Shown piece after piece: positions 1 through 8,592 of a stretch of DNA of 64,000 bases. The notes under the pieces were generated by a model. The model worked only from the letters and a program-made list of their open reading frames with translations, was not told the DNA's origin and made no database searches. Numbering within the stretch: position 1 is the first letter of the stretch; every line of letters starts with the position of its first letter. The DNA is from AE-B3B sp964543295 (GTDB lineage Bacteria > Aerophobota > Aerophobia > Aerophobales > AE-B3A): positions 124,001 to 188,000 of the forward strand of contig CAZIXA010000001.1 in assembly GCA_964543295.1 (NCBI GenBank), in the 5' to 3' direction. The position numbers and the translations under genes were made by a program.

Positions 1-621
1 GGGGTAGATGGTAAACCTTTTACCACTTTAGATCCTATCACGCGCAAGATAATCCTTCCTAACCACGAAAATCTCTTTCTCACAGATACGGTTGGTTTCA
101 TTAATAAGCTTCCCCATCACCTCATAGCTGCCTTTCATGCTACCTTAAGTGAGATTGAGGATGCAGACTTACTTATAAACGTTCTCGATGCCTCTCACCC
201 CAAGCTGGAAGAGGAAAATAAGGCTACTTATTCAGTTCTAAAACAGTTAAAGGCAGAGAATAAACCGGCTATTAATATTTTAAATAAAATAGATTTAGTT
301 AACAACGGCTACCTACTTTCCCGTTATTGTAGAGCCTTTGATTCCAGTATAGCCATATCAGCCCTGCAGGGTCAGGGTCTGGATCAACTGCTTGATGAAA
401 TAACCCAGATTCTGGATAAAGAAAGAGTCTATTCAGAGTTTAGCTTTCCTTACCAGAGAAGCGATCTAATCTCGCTTGTTCATTCAAAAGGAGAGGTCTT
501 AAGTAAAAATTACCTAGAAGGGAAAGTTGTCCTTGGAGTAAGACTAAATAGATCCCTCACCGATAAACTGGCTGAATTTAAGAAAAAGGGTAACTCTTTA
601 GCCACAGATTCACACAGATGA
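1..621 (+). CDS. hflX: GTPase HflX, C-terminal part (5' end outside window)
   Basis: The frame opens at base 1 and ends at TGA 619-621. The visible part is the HflX G domain: a G2 segment with FTTLDP, the G3 motif DTVGF, the G4 motif NKID and a G5-like SAL, followed by the usual short C-terminal subdomain. HflX is a ribosome-binding GTPase that rescues or splits stalled and hibernating ribosomes in the cytoplasm. The Walker A motif and N-terminal domain lie upstream of the window. The last six residues (ATDSHR) and the stop come from a dispersed repeat starting near 602, so the original C-terminus may have been replaced. The same frame stays open after the stop to TAA 766-768. Identification is confident. 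Confidence 0.93.
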   Translation, partial: GVDGKPFTTLDPITRKIILPNHENLFLTDTVGFINKLPHHLIAAFHATLSEIEDADLLINVLDASHPKLEEENKATYSVLKQLKAENKPAINILNKIDLVNNGYLLSRYCRAFDSSIAISALQGQGLDQLLDEITQILDKERVYSEFSFPYQRSDLISLVHSKGEVLSKNYLEGKVVLGVRLNRSLTDKLAEFKKKGNSLATDSHR

Positions 622-665
622 ACACGGTTTGGGTTTGTTGAGTTTGTGGGGTTTATTGAGTTGAA
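602..665. repeat. Dispersed intergenic repeat between hflX and rpiB
   Basis: The first half has the form CCACAGATTCACACAGATGA. The second half is built of GTTTATTGAGTT-like heptads. A GTTTATTGAGTTTGTTAAG stretch reappears near 53347-53372, and a related CGCAGATTTTCGCAGAT hairpin occurs near 49842. Sequences of this style are common as dispersed intergenic repeats in several bacterial genomes. Here the repeat supplies the stop codon of hflX. Confidence 0.5.
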
Positions 666-739
666 AAATAAGGCAACAACTACTGAAGGTAGCTTATTAT
701 TGAATTTTGCCAGAAAACCAGAATTCAAAAGATTTGTAG

Positions 740-1252
740 ATGATAATAAAAGAAAAATATCAGCGTAAATCCGCGGCTGAATTTAAAAAAAGTAAAAAAT
801 TGAGGATAGCACTAGGAGCAGATCACGCTGGCTATAGATTAAAAGAGGAAATAAAAAGTTTCTTAAGACGGGAAAAAATAGACCACCACGATTTCGGCAC
901 CTATAATGCTGATTCTACTGATTTTACTGACTGGGGAATAAAGGTTGCCGAGGCGGTAGCCAAGAATGAGTTTGAAAGAGGAATCCTCGTCTGCGGGACC
1001 GGGCTGGGTATGTGTTTAGTGGCCAATAAGGTACCAGGAATAAGAGCCACTCCTTGTTATGGAATTCTTACGGCCCGTCTTTCTCGACAACATAACAACT
1101 CCAACATACTTGCATTGGGAGCACGGATAACAGCAAAGGATTTAGCCCTGCAAATAGTAGAGGAATGGCTAGTGGCAGAATTTATGGGAGAAAGACACCA
1201 AGAACGCCTAAAAAAACTTGCCGAGATAGAAAAAAAGTATTCTAGGAGATAA
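740..1252 (+). CDS. rpiB: Ribose-5-phosphate isomerase B
   Basis: RpiB interconverts ribulose-5-phosphate and ribose-5-phosphate in the cytoplasm. The protein shows the family hallmarks: GADHAGY near residue 26, the active-site cysteine in VCGTG, the GMCLVANKVPGIRA anion loop, and a C-terminal NILALGAR. At 170 residues it carries about 20 extra N-terminal residues compared with typical family members. An in-frame TTG at 800-802 would give the canonical beginning, but neither start has a clear Shine-Dalgarno, so the ATG at 740 is kept. It links to the hexulose-phosphate synthase at 5.1-6.4 kb through the ribulose-monophosphate pathway, one route to pentoses when the oxidative branch is missing (inference). 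It is followed after six bases by the CorC-like gene. Confidence 0.93.
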   Translation: MIIKEKYQRKSAAEFKKSKKLRIALGADHAGYRLKEEIKSFLRREKIDHHDFGTYNADSTDFTDWGIKVAEAVAKNEFERGILVCGTGLGMCLVANKVPGIRATPCYGILTARLSRQHNNSNILALGARITAKDLALQIVEEWLVAEFMGERHQERLKKLAEIEKKYSRR

Positions 1253-1258
1253 ATCCAT

Positions 1259-2545
1259 TTGAGTGACGTGTGGATCGCAGTGTTACTTTTAGTCATCTGC
1301 GTTGGATTATCTAGTTTTTTCTCAGGGTCGGAGATCGCCCTTTCCTCCCTGGACAAGATAACCGTGAAGAGATTAATTAAAGAAAAGGGCAGAAAAGGAC
1401 GACTCATAGAATCTCTGTTAATGAAACCATCGCGGTGGTTGATCACAATTCTCATTGGAAACAACCTGGTTAACATTGCCGCCGCTAGCCTGGCTATGTT
1501 GCTAGTGACACGGCTAGTAAGTGGAGCTCCCGGTAAGGCAGTAGGAATTGTGACCGGGGTAATGACCTTTATAATCCTGGTTTTTGGAGAGATAATCCCT
1601 AAAAGATACTGCCAGCAGCACGCCGAGACCATTTCCTTAAAGGTAGCTCGCCCGATTCTTTTTCTTTCCATAGCTTTGAGTCCTATCATTAAAGCCTTGA
1701 ATTTTTTAACCCAGGCTATCTTAAAAACTGCTGGCGCAAAAGAGGTCAAAAAGAGCCGTTTGATAACAGAAAAAGAAATCCATACTCTCATAGATATTGG
1801 GCAGGAAGAGGGAGCTCTGGATGAACGGGAAGAGGAACTTGTCCATAGCGCCCTAGAATTCGATGAAACCAAGGCTAAACAGATAATGATTCCTCGCACA
1901 AAGATGGTTTGTATTGATGAAGAGGCTAGTTTTTCAGAGCTGGTGGATTTGATAAAAAAAGTTGGGTATTCAAGAATACCTGTATATCACAAAAACCGAG
2001 ATAATATCACCGGAGTTGCTTATGCTAAAGATCTGTTGAGTCTCTTTGGCCAGTCCGACAAAAATCTGAAAGTGAAACAAATAATGCATTCCCCAATTTT
2101 TGTTCCCTACACCATCCATTTGGGTGAACTTTTGCATCAACTCAAGAAGGAAAGAACCCATCTGGCGATTGTGGTCGATGAGTACGGGGGAGTAGCAGGT
2201 ATGCTTACTGTGGAGGATCTTCTGGAAGAGATTGTGGGAGAAATAGAAGATGAATACGATCGAAAGGAAGAAAAGGTAACCATGCAAAAGGATGGATCTG
2301 CCCTGATCAAAGCAGATACAGACATTGATGAGATCAATGAAAAACTGGGCACTGATCTTCCAGAAAAGACAGCCACCTTTGAATCTATAGGCGGATTTAT
2401 TTTTGATCGCTTGGGTAGAATCCCAAGGGTGGGAGAAGTAATCGAATCCAACAATTTAAAGATCACCATAGTGGAAGCTGACGAAAAAGGAGCGAAAAGA
2501 GTTAAACTATGGAAGAAACCCGAGGAGAAAAAAGACGTTCCATGA
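1259..2545 (+). CDS. CNNM/CorC-type membrane protein with CBS pair
   Basis: This is a 428-residue member of the HlyC/CorC (CNNM) family, inner-membrane proteins linked to Mg2+/Co2+ homeostasis. Residues 1-175 form the DUF21 domain with about four membrane segments, starting with a hydrophobic stretch after SDVWIAV and including an FGEIIPKR signature. Residues about 195-325 are two CBS domains, with the acidic VVDEYGG motif between them. Residues about 340-420 form the CorC/HlyC C-terminal domain. The start is TTG at 1259, ten bases after AGGAG at 1244-1248. The gene overlaps the next one, which suggests translational coupling. The family is certain; the transported ion is not. Confidence 0.92.
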   Translation: MSDVWIAVLLLVICVGLSSFFSGSEIALSSLDKITVKRLIKEKGRKGRLIESLLMKPSRWLITILIGNNLVNIAAASLAMLLVTRLVSGAPGKAVGIVTGVMTFIILVFGEIIPKRYCQQHAETISLKVARPILFLSIALSPIIKALNFLTQAILKTAGAKEVKKSRLITEKEIHTLIDIGQEEGALDEREEELVHSALEFDETKAKQIMIPRTKMVCIDEEASFSELVDLIKKVGYSRIPVYHKNRDNITGVAYAKDLLSLFGQSDKNLKVKQIMHSPIFVPYTIHLGELLHQLKKERTHLAIVVDEYGGVAGMLTVEDLLEEIVGEIEDEYDRKEEKVTMQKDGSALIKADTDIDEINEKLGTDLPEKTATFESIGGFIFDRLGRIPRVGEVIESNNLKITIVEADEKGAKRVKLWKKPEEKKDVP

Positions 2546-3252
2546 GAAAGAGTTTAAGAAATTACTTCATTACCGGCTTGATTACCTTACTTCCTTTAGT
2601 AATCACCATATTCATATTGGTTTGGGTCTTTCAAAAACTGAACAGCTTGTTAACCCGTCTTATTCCTTTATTCACACCGACCCTGATTCCTCCCTCCTTG
2701 ATGGCAGAAGCAGGAGGAATAATCTCCATTGGGATAAAAATACTTGCCTTTTTAATAATATTAGGGGCTATAACTCTGTTTGGATTTTTCACTTCACGGG
2801 TTGTGGGAAGAAAAATTCTGGATTTCCTGGAAAAAAAGGTGGTCTTCAAAATCCCCCTCGCCAGTACCATCTACCGAACTATCAAAGAAATCAACGATGT
2901 ACTGTTTACGGGAGAAAAATATATCTTCAAAAGAGTGGTAATAGTGGAATACCCTCGACGAGGAGTATACAGCATTGGCTTTGTTACTGCGGAAACAGCG
3001 GTAGAAAACCCGACTAATAGTAGATCTCAGACAATGTTAAGTATATTCATTCCCACCACACCAAACCCTACCACTGGATTTCTGGCTCTAATTCCGGAGA
3101 AAGATACCATCCCTGTGCCCATCGGAATACAAAAAGCCTTTAAGCTAATCATCTCGGCAGGAGCTCTGTTTCCCCAATATAAGGAGGAACTTACTGACCA
3201 CCAACTTCACCAGCTTTGGAAAGAGCAAATTTTGTCCCGAAAGAGCCAATGA
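2542..3252 (+). CDS. DUF502 family membrane protein
   Basis: The protein opens with a basic stretch and the LRNYFITGLITLLPL signature typical of DUF502. Two hydrophobic segments follow, near residues 10-32 and 55-80, and then a soluble C-terminal part with GRKILDFLEK and an IPLASTIY motif. Function is unknown; family members are predicted integral membrane proteins. I chose ATG 2542 because its ATGA overlaps the stop of the CorC-like gene and gives the usual family N-terminus. An upstream ATG at 2509 in the same frame would add 11 charged residues. Both starts have purine-rich sequences about 15 bases upstream, so the choice is not decisive. Tight coupling to the CorC-like gene suggests a shared membrane role. 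Confidence 0.85.
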   Translation: MRKSLRNYFITGLITLLPLVITIFILVWVFQKLNSLLTRLIPLFTPTLIPPSLMAEAGGIISIGIKILAFLIILGAITLFGFFTSRVVGRKILDFLEKKVVFKIPLASTIYRTIKEINDVLFTGEKYIFKRVVIVEYPRRGVYSIGFVTAETAVENPTNSRSQTMLSIFIPTTPNPTTGFLALIPEKDTIPVPIGIQKAFKLIISAGALFPQYKEELTDHQLHQLWKEQILSRKSQ

Positions 3253-3267
3253 GCTCATAAATTCTAT

Positions 3268-4551
3268 TTACTTAAACCATCCGAAGAACACTGCCATTAT
3301 CAGACTTGCTACCCCAGAAGCAACCAAAGTTATGGTTACTCCTGATTTCAGCCAATTCCCAAAAGTTAGGGGGCGACCACTTTTCTCAGACAGACTCATA
3401 ATTACCACCCCTGCGGCAGAACCTATGGGAGTTCCATTTCCTCCAAAACCTGCTCCCAAAGCTAATCCCCACCATAGAGGATTTGCGTTCATCCCTGTGG
3501 CAGCTATATGTCGTATGACAGGAATCATAGCGGCAGTGTAGGGAATATTATCTACAAAGGAGGAGGCAATAACAGAAACCCAGATTATAACCAGGGTAAT
3601 CAAGATGGGGTTGTAGGAAAAAAGGGCAAGTTGCTGACCCAGCATCCTCAAAACACCTGTCTTATCCAAGCCTCCCACGATAATAAATAAGCAGACAAAA
3701 AATACCAATACCGGCCACTCTACTTGATCGAGGGCCTCTTTTGGATCCGGTCTAACCATAACCAGGACAAAGGCCGCTCCCAGGAAGGCCACAAAAGATG
3801 TCCTGAATCCCAAACGGGCTTCCAAGATAAACAACATTAAGACTACTCCCAGGGCTAACAAGCATTTATAGAGGGTTATTTTATCCCTTATCGCACTTTG
3901 AGCACTTATCTGCATAATTCGCTCTATATTCCTCGGTTTAGAACGAAGAGTTTTACTATGGATAAATCCTAGAAGTAAAAGAGCTATAAATAGAGCCAAT
4001 AACACTATTGGCATTAAATGAGTAATAAAAGAGTTAAAACTAAATCCTGCTGCTGAGCCGATCATAATGTTGGGAGGATCGCCTACCAAAGTTCCCACCC
4101 CACCTACATTGGATAGCAAAACCTCAGCAAGAAGAATGGGAAGAGGATTTATTCCCAGGATATCACTTATAAGCATAGTCACAGGAGCCACCAGAAGAAT
4201 AGTAGTCACATTGTCTATAAGCATAGAGACACCGGCGGTTAATAGGCCCAGGGACAACAAAAGTTTCCAGGGATCACCTTTAGCTAATTTTACTCCTTTT
4301 ATAGCCAGATATCTAAAAAAACCTGTTCCCCTTAAAACGCCAACAATAACCATCATTCCAGCTAATAAACCAATTGTATTGAAATCTATAGCCTTTAAAG
4401 CTTCCTCTTGGGTATAAAATCCCAGAGACATTCCGGCTATCATCATTGCTACTGCTCCCATCATAGCCACAATTGTTCGATGAGGTCTACCGAAGATAAA
4501 AAAAATAAAGCAGGTAGTAAAAATCGCCGAAGCCACCAAAATGTTGGTCAT
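3268..4551 (-). CDS. ArsB/NhaD (SLC13-like) ion transporter
   Basis: This is a 427-residue, very hydrophobic protein with about 11-12 predicted membrane segments. It matches the ArsB/NhaD ion-transporter family, whose members export arsenite or exchange Na+/H+. Family signatures visible are the DNVTTILLVAP loop near residue 113, the LLSNVGGVGTLVGDPPNIMIG stretch (about 145-165) and a C-terminal GNGTPIGSAAG repeat of the same substrate-binding motif. No arsenic-resistance partners (arsR, arsC) lie nearby, so NhaD-type or general anion/cation transport is as likely as arsenite export. It is the last gene of a minus-strand series with the CBS and HPS genes and faces the DUF502 gene tail-to-tail. 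Confidence 0.88.
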   Translation of the reverse strand: MTNILVASAIFTTCFIFFIFGRPHRTIVAMMGAVAMMIAGMSLGFYTQEEALKAIDFNTIGLLAGMMVIVGVLRGTGFFRYLAIKGVKLAKGDPWKLLLSLGLLTAGVSMLIDNVTTILLVAPVTMLISDILGINPLPILLAEVLLSNVGGVGTLVGDPPNIMIGSAAGFSFNSFITHLMPIVLLALFIALLLLGFIHSKTLRSKPRNIERIMQISAQSAIRDKITLYKCLLALGVVLMLFILEARLGFRTSFVAFLGAAFVLVMVRPDPKEALDQVEWPVLVFFVCLFIIVGGLDKTGVLRMLGQQLALFSYNPILITLVIIWVSVIASSFVDNIPYTAAMIPVIRHIAATGMNANPLWWGLALGAGFGGNGTPIGSAAGVVIMSLSEKSGRPLTFGNWLKSGVTITLVASGVASLIMAVFFGWFK

Positions 4552-4646
4552 AATTTTCCTTTTTGCGGTGAGTTGGGGGGAAAATCAATATTTAAGCGAA
4601 GATTAGAAATTTATTTCATTTTGACCTTGAAACTCCAATAGGAAAT

Positions 4647-5096
4647 CTAAAGAGGAAAAATTACCTTGAGAATATCGGTGCGGCTCACTATCCCGATTAA
4701 TTTCCTCTTTTTTACCACCGGAAGATGTCTTATATCATGAGAAGCCATCAAGGCCAGTGCTTTAAAACAGGAGGCTTCTTCATCGATAGTTACCGGGTTC
4801 TCCCTCATTATATCCTCAGCCACCAGCAAATTTTCTAGTATAGCGCCAGGAATAGTTTCTAAGGAACCAAAATCAGAAATAAATCCAATGTCCTCTAAGA
4901 GATCGAAGTACTCGGGCACAAAAGGAGAAAGCAAATCCTTCTTGGCGATAACCCCCAAGAGATTGTTTCCCTTATCCACTACTGGGAGGAGATCAAAGGT
5001 GTGAGTGAGAAAGATATGAGCTATCTCCTTAATGGTGGTTTCCCTGCCGATGGCCACCACCTTTTTGGTCATAAAATCTTTAATCTTGGCTTTCAT
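4647..5096 (-). CDS. Tandem CBS-domain protein
   Basis: A 149-residue protein made almost entirely of two CBS motifs (about residues 5-60 and 88-148), with MTKKVVAIGRE at the first and an ENPVTIDEEAS start at the second. The segment between them is unusually long. CBS pairs bind adenine nucleotides and act as energy or ligand sensors. It has no catalytic domain. It lies four bases downstream of the HPS-RraA fusion gene and upstream of the ArsB/NhaD permease on the same strand, so it could regulate either partner (inference). Confidence 0.88.
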   Translation of the reverse strand: MKAKIKDFMTKKVVAIGRETTIKEIAHIFLTHTFDLLPVVDKGNNLLGVIAKKDLLSPFVPEYFDLLEDIGFISDFGSLETIPGAILENLLVAEDIMRENPVTIDEEASCFKALALMASHDIRHLPVVKKRKLIGIVSRTDILKVIFPL

Positions 5097-5100
5097 ACCC

Positions 5101-6387
5101 TTACTTCTTCTCCCATCGAAGGAGTTCGGTAACCAAGGATAGAGTACCCCCCTCCAGGATTTCTTCTCGAATGCGATTTTCCCTTTCTAAAATATCCATG
5201 GCCCGGTTAGCTATCTCCACCGCGTTCTTCTGGGGAATAACCACAATTCCGTCTTCATCTCCTACCAGCCAGTCTCCAGGAGATACCCTTACCCCTCCAA
5301 TTCGTATAGGGATCCCAATTTCTCCAAAACCTCGTGGTTCTCCGGCCGTGGGTGTGATAAATCTGGCATAAGCGGGGAATTTCAATTTCACTATCTCTGG
5401 AACGTCCCTGATTGCCCCATCAATTACTACTCCACTCAGTTTCTTCTGAATAGCTGAATGGGTAGCTAACTCTCCCCATACTGCTGGTCCCACTCCACCT
5501 GCGTCAATAACTATCACCTGGCCTTTTTCTGCTTTATCAATAGCTTCAACTGGTTTTGCCCAATCACCAGGATAACTCCTCACTGTTAGGACTGGTCCTA
5601 CCAGTTTAACAGAAGGAGTGATCTTCACTAAACCCTTGATCTCTCCAGCTCGATGCATAGCGTCGGAAAGATTGGGAGTAGAAACTTTCTTGAAGATCTG
5701 GACAATTTCCTTACCCCTTGCTCTCTTGAAAAGCTCGCTAGGAATAACCTTTTTATCCTTTATCGCCTCCTTGATTAGCCTGGTGGTTTCCCCGGGATCC
5801 TTGGCCTTAATTACAGCTCCTCCTACTATAACCACACTGGCTCCTGCATCTATGGCCTTGGCAGCCGTCTCAGAATTTATCCCTCCGGCCACGGCAACGG
5901 GAACACTTACTGTTCGGGAGACTTCTCTCAACTGGCTAAAAGGATCTTTGCCCCTCATTTGTTCATCTATTGAGGTATGCATTCCTATGTAATCTATGCC
6001 CATTTTTTCTACTTCCCTGGCCCGTGTTGTCGGATCACTCAGTCCTAACAAATCAACCATGACCCTTCCCCCGTAATTTTTAGCTGCCTCCACACATTCT
6101 TTTATAGTGGAGTCATCGGCTACCCCAAGAACACAAACCACGTTGGCCCCCGCTTTAAAAGCTGATTCCGATTCAATCCTGCCCACATCCATAATCTTCA
6201 TATCGGCTACCAGAGTCTTTTGGGGAAATCTCCTTCTTAGAGCCCGGAGACAATCCAAGCCCTCGCTTTTAATTAAGGGTGTACCTGCTTCAAGCCAGTC
6301 TGCTCCTCCGGCAGTCGCTGCTTCAGCTACCTTCAAGGCTCTATTTAGGTTCACAAAATCCAGGGCAATTTGAACTAGCGGCTCCAT
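5101..6387 (-). CDS. 3-hexulose-6-phosphate synthase fused to RraA-like domain
   Basis: Residues 1 to about 212 form an orotidine-decarboxylase-like TIM barrel of the hexulose-6-phosphate synthase type, with ALDF near the N-terminus, the catalytic VADMKIMD motif and a phosphate-binding VAGGINSETAAKA loop. Residues about 220-428 are an RraA / HMG-CHA aldolase-like domain with GPVLTVRS, VIDGAIRD and the GDEDGIVVIP signature. HPS condenses ribulose-5-phosphate with formaldehyde, or runs in reverse to make pentose-5-phosphate. The same fusion is known in archaea and some bacteria. The RraA-like half could be an aldolase or carboxylase; the name 'ribonuclease regulator' is only a homology label. 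It overlaps the QueD-like gene by one base. Confidence 0.92.
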   Translation of the reverse strand: MEPLVQIALDFVNLNRALKVAEAATAGGADWLEAGTPLIKSEGLDCLRALRRRFPQKTLVADMKIMDVGRIESESAFKAGANVVCVLGVADDSTIKECVEAAKNYGGRVMVDLLGLSDPTTRAREVEKMGIDYIGMHTSIDEQMRGKDPFSQLREVSRTVSVPVAVAGGINSETAAKAIDAGASVVIVGGAVIKAKDPGETTRLIKEAIKDKKVIPSELFKRARGKEIVQIFKKVSTPNLSDAMHRAGEIKGLVKITPSVKLVGPVLTVRSYPGDWAKPVEAIDKAEKGQVIVIDAGGVGPAVWGELATHSAIQKKLSGVVIDGAIRDVPEIVKLKFPAYARFITPTAGEPRGFGEIGIPIRIGGVRVSPGDWLVGDEDGIVVIPQKNAVEIANRAMDILERENRIREEILEGGTLSLVTELLRWEKK

Positions 6388-6758
6388 TAATTATCTCCCT
6401 GGCTATAGGTTATCGAGCTATCCTTGGCTTCCCATACTCTCACCTTGCTCAGTTTTATGGTCTCTAAATTTATCTCTTTCTCGAGCTTTTGAAAAAGATA
6501 TTTGGCTATATTTTCTGTGGTGGGGTTAGTGCTGCCCAAAACTTCATTTAAATAATGATGATCCAAATGAGCTGTCCATTTTTTAACTATCCCCTTCATG
6601 GACCTAAAGTCAACGAGAATCCCATAAGGACCCAACCTCTCTCCTTTGACAAAAACCTGGACCTTCCAGGTGTGCCCGTGTAGTTGCTCACAGCCTCCCC
6701 CTATTTCCTTTAGCTGATGGGCAGCAGCAAATTCAGTTTCAATCATCAATTCATACAT
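6387..6758 (-). CDS. queD: 6-pyruvoyl-tetrahydropterin synthase / QueD family
   Basis: A 123-residue T-fold protein. The zinc ligands are visible as the His in AAAHQL and the HGHTW motif, with the catalytic Cys just before them (GGCEQLHGH). DHHYLNE and VWEAKDSS supply the later active-site His and Glu. This pattern fits QueD (6-carboxy-tetrahydropterin synthase, queuosine pathway) and related PTPS enzymes. No other queuosine gene is in the window, so the substrate is not fixed. Its stop overlaps the HPS-RraA start (TAATG), so the two are probably co-translated. Confidence 0.88.
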   Translation of the reverse strand: MYELMIETEFAAAHQLKEIGGGCEQLHGHTWKVQVFVKGERLGPYGILVDFRSMKGIVKKWTAHLDHHYLNEVLGSTNPTTENIAKYLFQKLEKEINLETIKLSKVRVWEAKDSSITYSQGDN

Positions 6759-6794
6759 TATCCTCTCCTCATTTTAATAAAAAATCACCGTTCG

Positions 6795-7256
6795 TCAAAG
6801 TACCACCTCCCTTTTCCTGAAAAATCCTCTTTTTGTTGCCCGGCGAAAATATCTCGGGACTCGTCTTCTCGATGCCTGCGGTACCTTACGGCCGGGAGAG
6901 AGGTGAGGACTTTGAGGGGGTAAATATACATGATAAAAAGGATCATCCTTGAGACTCATACTTCCCTCATGCTCACACTTTTTACATTTTATTCTCGAGA
7001 AAATCTTCTTTATGTAAATCTTTGCCCCCTGGGCGGAGGTATCCTTAAAAAGTTCCTTTAACCAGAAATGAAAGATTAGACTCTTAATTAAAGAGGTTTT
7101 CCCGGTCCCGATGGAACCCATAATATCTATAGCCAGTATTTCATATTCCTCTAAAATCTTTCTGTTTTGTCGTGCAAGTTCTTCATTTTTCTTGAGCAGG
7201 TCTTCTTCTAATTCAATATCGAAGATCTCTCCTTTCTTGGCTTTGATTGGCTCCAT
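6795..7256 (-). pseudogene. Chimeric remnant: hypB N-terminus joined to hypA C-terminus
   Basis: Residues 1 to about 58 read as the start of HypB, including an MGSIGTGKTS P-loop. The frame then switches, without a HypB G domain, to a HypA-like end: GAKIYIKKI, the zinc pair CKKCEHEG and DDPFYHVY. The second zinc-binding CxxC of HypA is lost, and the last 40 residues look like out-of-frame sequence. HypA and HypB deliver nickel to NiFe hydrogenases and other nickel enzymes. I read this as a deletion product of neighbouring hyp genes and not a working protein. A second hypB 5' fragment lies at 9982-10110. Confidence 0.75.
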
Positions 7257-7275
7257 AAATGCCCCCTTCTTTGCT

Positions 7276-7403
7276 TTATATCCTGCCTTTTCTTTTTAAT
7301 ACGGTAGCAGCCGCTCCCAGGGCACCGGTATTGTCGCCAAGTTTTGCCGGAACTATCCTCACTCCCCTGATAGCAGCCTCGAGAGCATATTTTGTTTTGC
7401 ATA
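7276..7403 (-). pseudogene. ROK-family sugar kinase, C-terminal remnant
   Basis: The minus strand encodes YALEAAIRGVRIVPAKLG followed by DNTGALGAAATVLKRKG and a stop at 7276-7278. This is the typical C-terminus of ROK glucokinases, with the conserved (G)DNxGALGAA. The frame is stopped a few codons upstream, so only the last ~40 codons survive. It lies directly upstream of the hyp chimera. A second, more diverged copy is at 11767-11872. Confidence 0.75.
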
Positions 7404-7444
7404 TGACTTATACTCCCTCAGTTCTATTTTGGATTGAAGTAAGC

Positions 7445-7918
7445 TCAAGCTTGCTTTTTGTACCGGGGGAAAATTATGCCACATAAAAACACTCCGCTTA
7501 TTATACCCATAAGATAATAAGAGTGAGGTGCCCAGTACTCCCCTTTTATATCAAACTCTATGGTTAATAAGAGGCCGAATTCATCAGTAATTAAACCAAG
7601 ACCAGCACCAAAGAGGATACTGCTTAACGCTTTAATCTCTTCGATGTATCTTTTTTTGCTCCAGAGCAGAAGAAACCAGTTAGCGAGGATAATTAAAAAA
7701 ATTCCCAGGTAAAAGTGATGTATGTGATAATCAGAAACTCTAAAAAAATTAAGAAATGGTCTATCCGCATTGATCCATGTAACTATACATCTTGCGAGGA
7801 GAATGGTGAGTAAAAAAGTAATAAAGGCGAGAAAGAAAAACTGTTTACCTCGTTTTATGATGTAAATCTCATATAATTCCCATCCAAAGTCTGCTACCTT
7901 TTGTATCAATGATATCAA
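7445..7918 (-). CDS. Four-TM membrane protein with HIHH motif, unknown function
   Basis: A 157-residue protein with four predicted membrane segments, near residues 26-47, 67-88, 98-116 and 134-151. Conserved-looking polar residues cluster in or next to the membrane: DYHIHHFYLG around residue 63 and GLITDEFG around residue 112. That pattern suggests a metal site or a catalytic pocket, but I do not recognise a named family. It overlaps the upstream TPR-like gene by four bases (tcat on the plus strand), so the two form one unit. Confidence 0.72.
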   Translation of the reverse strand: MISLIQKVADFGWELYEIYIIKRGKQFFFLAFITFLLTILLARCIVTWINADRPFLNFFRVSDYHIHHFYLGIFLIILANWFLLLWSKKRYIEEIKALSSILFGAGLGLITDEFGLLLTIEFDIKGEYWAPHSYYLMGIISGVFLCGIIFPRYKKQA

Positions 7919-8472
7919 TCAGATCCTCTTCTTCCAGAACTTTCGGAAATAAGCTGTTTAACTATATTTAACTCCTTTTTTATTTTATTTCTCAAATTAA
8001 AGCTATCCTCCAATGCTCCAGGGGCTGGAGCTATTTTCTCTGCTACTTTTAATTTTATCAAAGCTGTGACCAATTTTCTTCTTCTACGTAACCTCTTAGC
8101 CACCTGGAGAAAAGTCAGAGCAATTTCTCTTCTTTCCAGTAGCTGCAGTTTTTCTACGGCCTCTTCATTTTGAGGGTCCAGGCGTAGAACTATTTGGTAG
8201 TCTTTTTTTGCCCTTTCAAGAGCCCCTCTTTTCTCATTTTCTATACCTCTTTGGTATATCTTTATGGGATTGGCTATTTCCTCGGCAATTTCCTCTTCTC
8301 CAGGAAAAAGAAGAGTGCTTGTTATAAAGAGTATTAAACAAACACTAGCTCCAAAAATATGCCATCCCGCTCTTTTCTTCAGGAGAGTGCTCGCGATAAA
8401 AGAATAGATGGCAAAAATGAGAAAACCAAAAAGAACAATTACACCCATTATATTCCAAAGAGATTCCCACAT
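7915..8472 (-). CDS. Membrane-anchored TPR-like protein
   Basis: A 185-residue protein with two N-terminal membrane segments (about 8-28 and 38-56). A charged cytoplasmic or external part follows, in which ERAKKDYQIVLRLDPQNEEAVEKL is a single clear tetratricopeptide repeat (residues 83-110). The remaining helical region ends in a basic tail. Such proteins serve as adaptors; the partner here is probably the overlapping four-TM protein. No enzyme motif is visible. The start ATG at 8472 is preceded only by weak purine stretches. Confidence 0.7.
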   Translation of the reverse strand: MWESLWNIMGVIVLFGFLIFAIYSFIASTLLKKRAGWHIFGASVCLILFITSTLLFPGEEEIAEEIANPIKIYQRGIENEKRGALERAKKDYQIVLRLDPQNEEAVEKLQLLERREIALTFLQVAKRLRRRRKLVTALIKLKVAEKIAPAPGALEDSFNLRNKIKKELNIVKQLISESSGRRGSD

Positions 8473-8568
8473 TGTGGATTCCTCAACTCTTCATATTGAG
8501 AATTTATCCTCCTTTTGAGAAATTGTGATACAAAGCTAACCTATGCCTTAGGATAAGCAGGCAGAACT

Positions 8569-8590
8569 AGTGGAGTCAAACATCTCCACT
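8569..8590. repeat. Short perfect inverted repeat
   Basis: AGTGGAG at 8569-8575 pairs with CTCCACT at 8584-8590 across an 8-base spacer. It stands two bases before the 206-bp direct repeat. There is no T-run on either side, so it is not a convincing terminator. It may mark an insertion boundary. Confidence 0.5.
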
Positions 8591-8592
8591 CC

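Noticed and set aside
619..621. TGA recoding (as Gly or Trp) because hflX stays open behind its TGA
   Set aside because: TGA ends many intact genes here (for example the CorC-like gene at 2543-2545 and purC at 56955-56957), so a changed code is not supported.
1057..1899. 280-codon open frame on the minus strand
   Set aside because: It lies antisense to rpiB and the CorC-like gene, has no family features and no ribosome site. It is a shadow of coding bias.
8569..8590. Rho-independent terminator
   Set aside because: The stem lacks a T-run on either strand.
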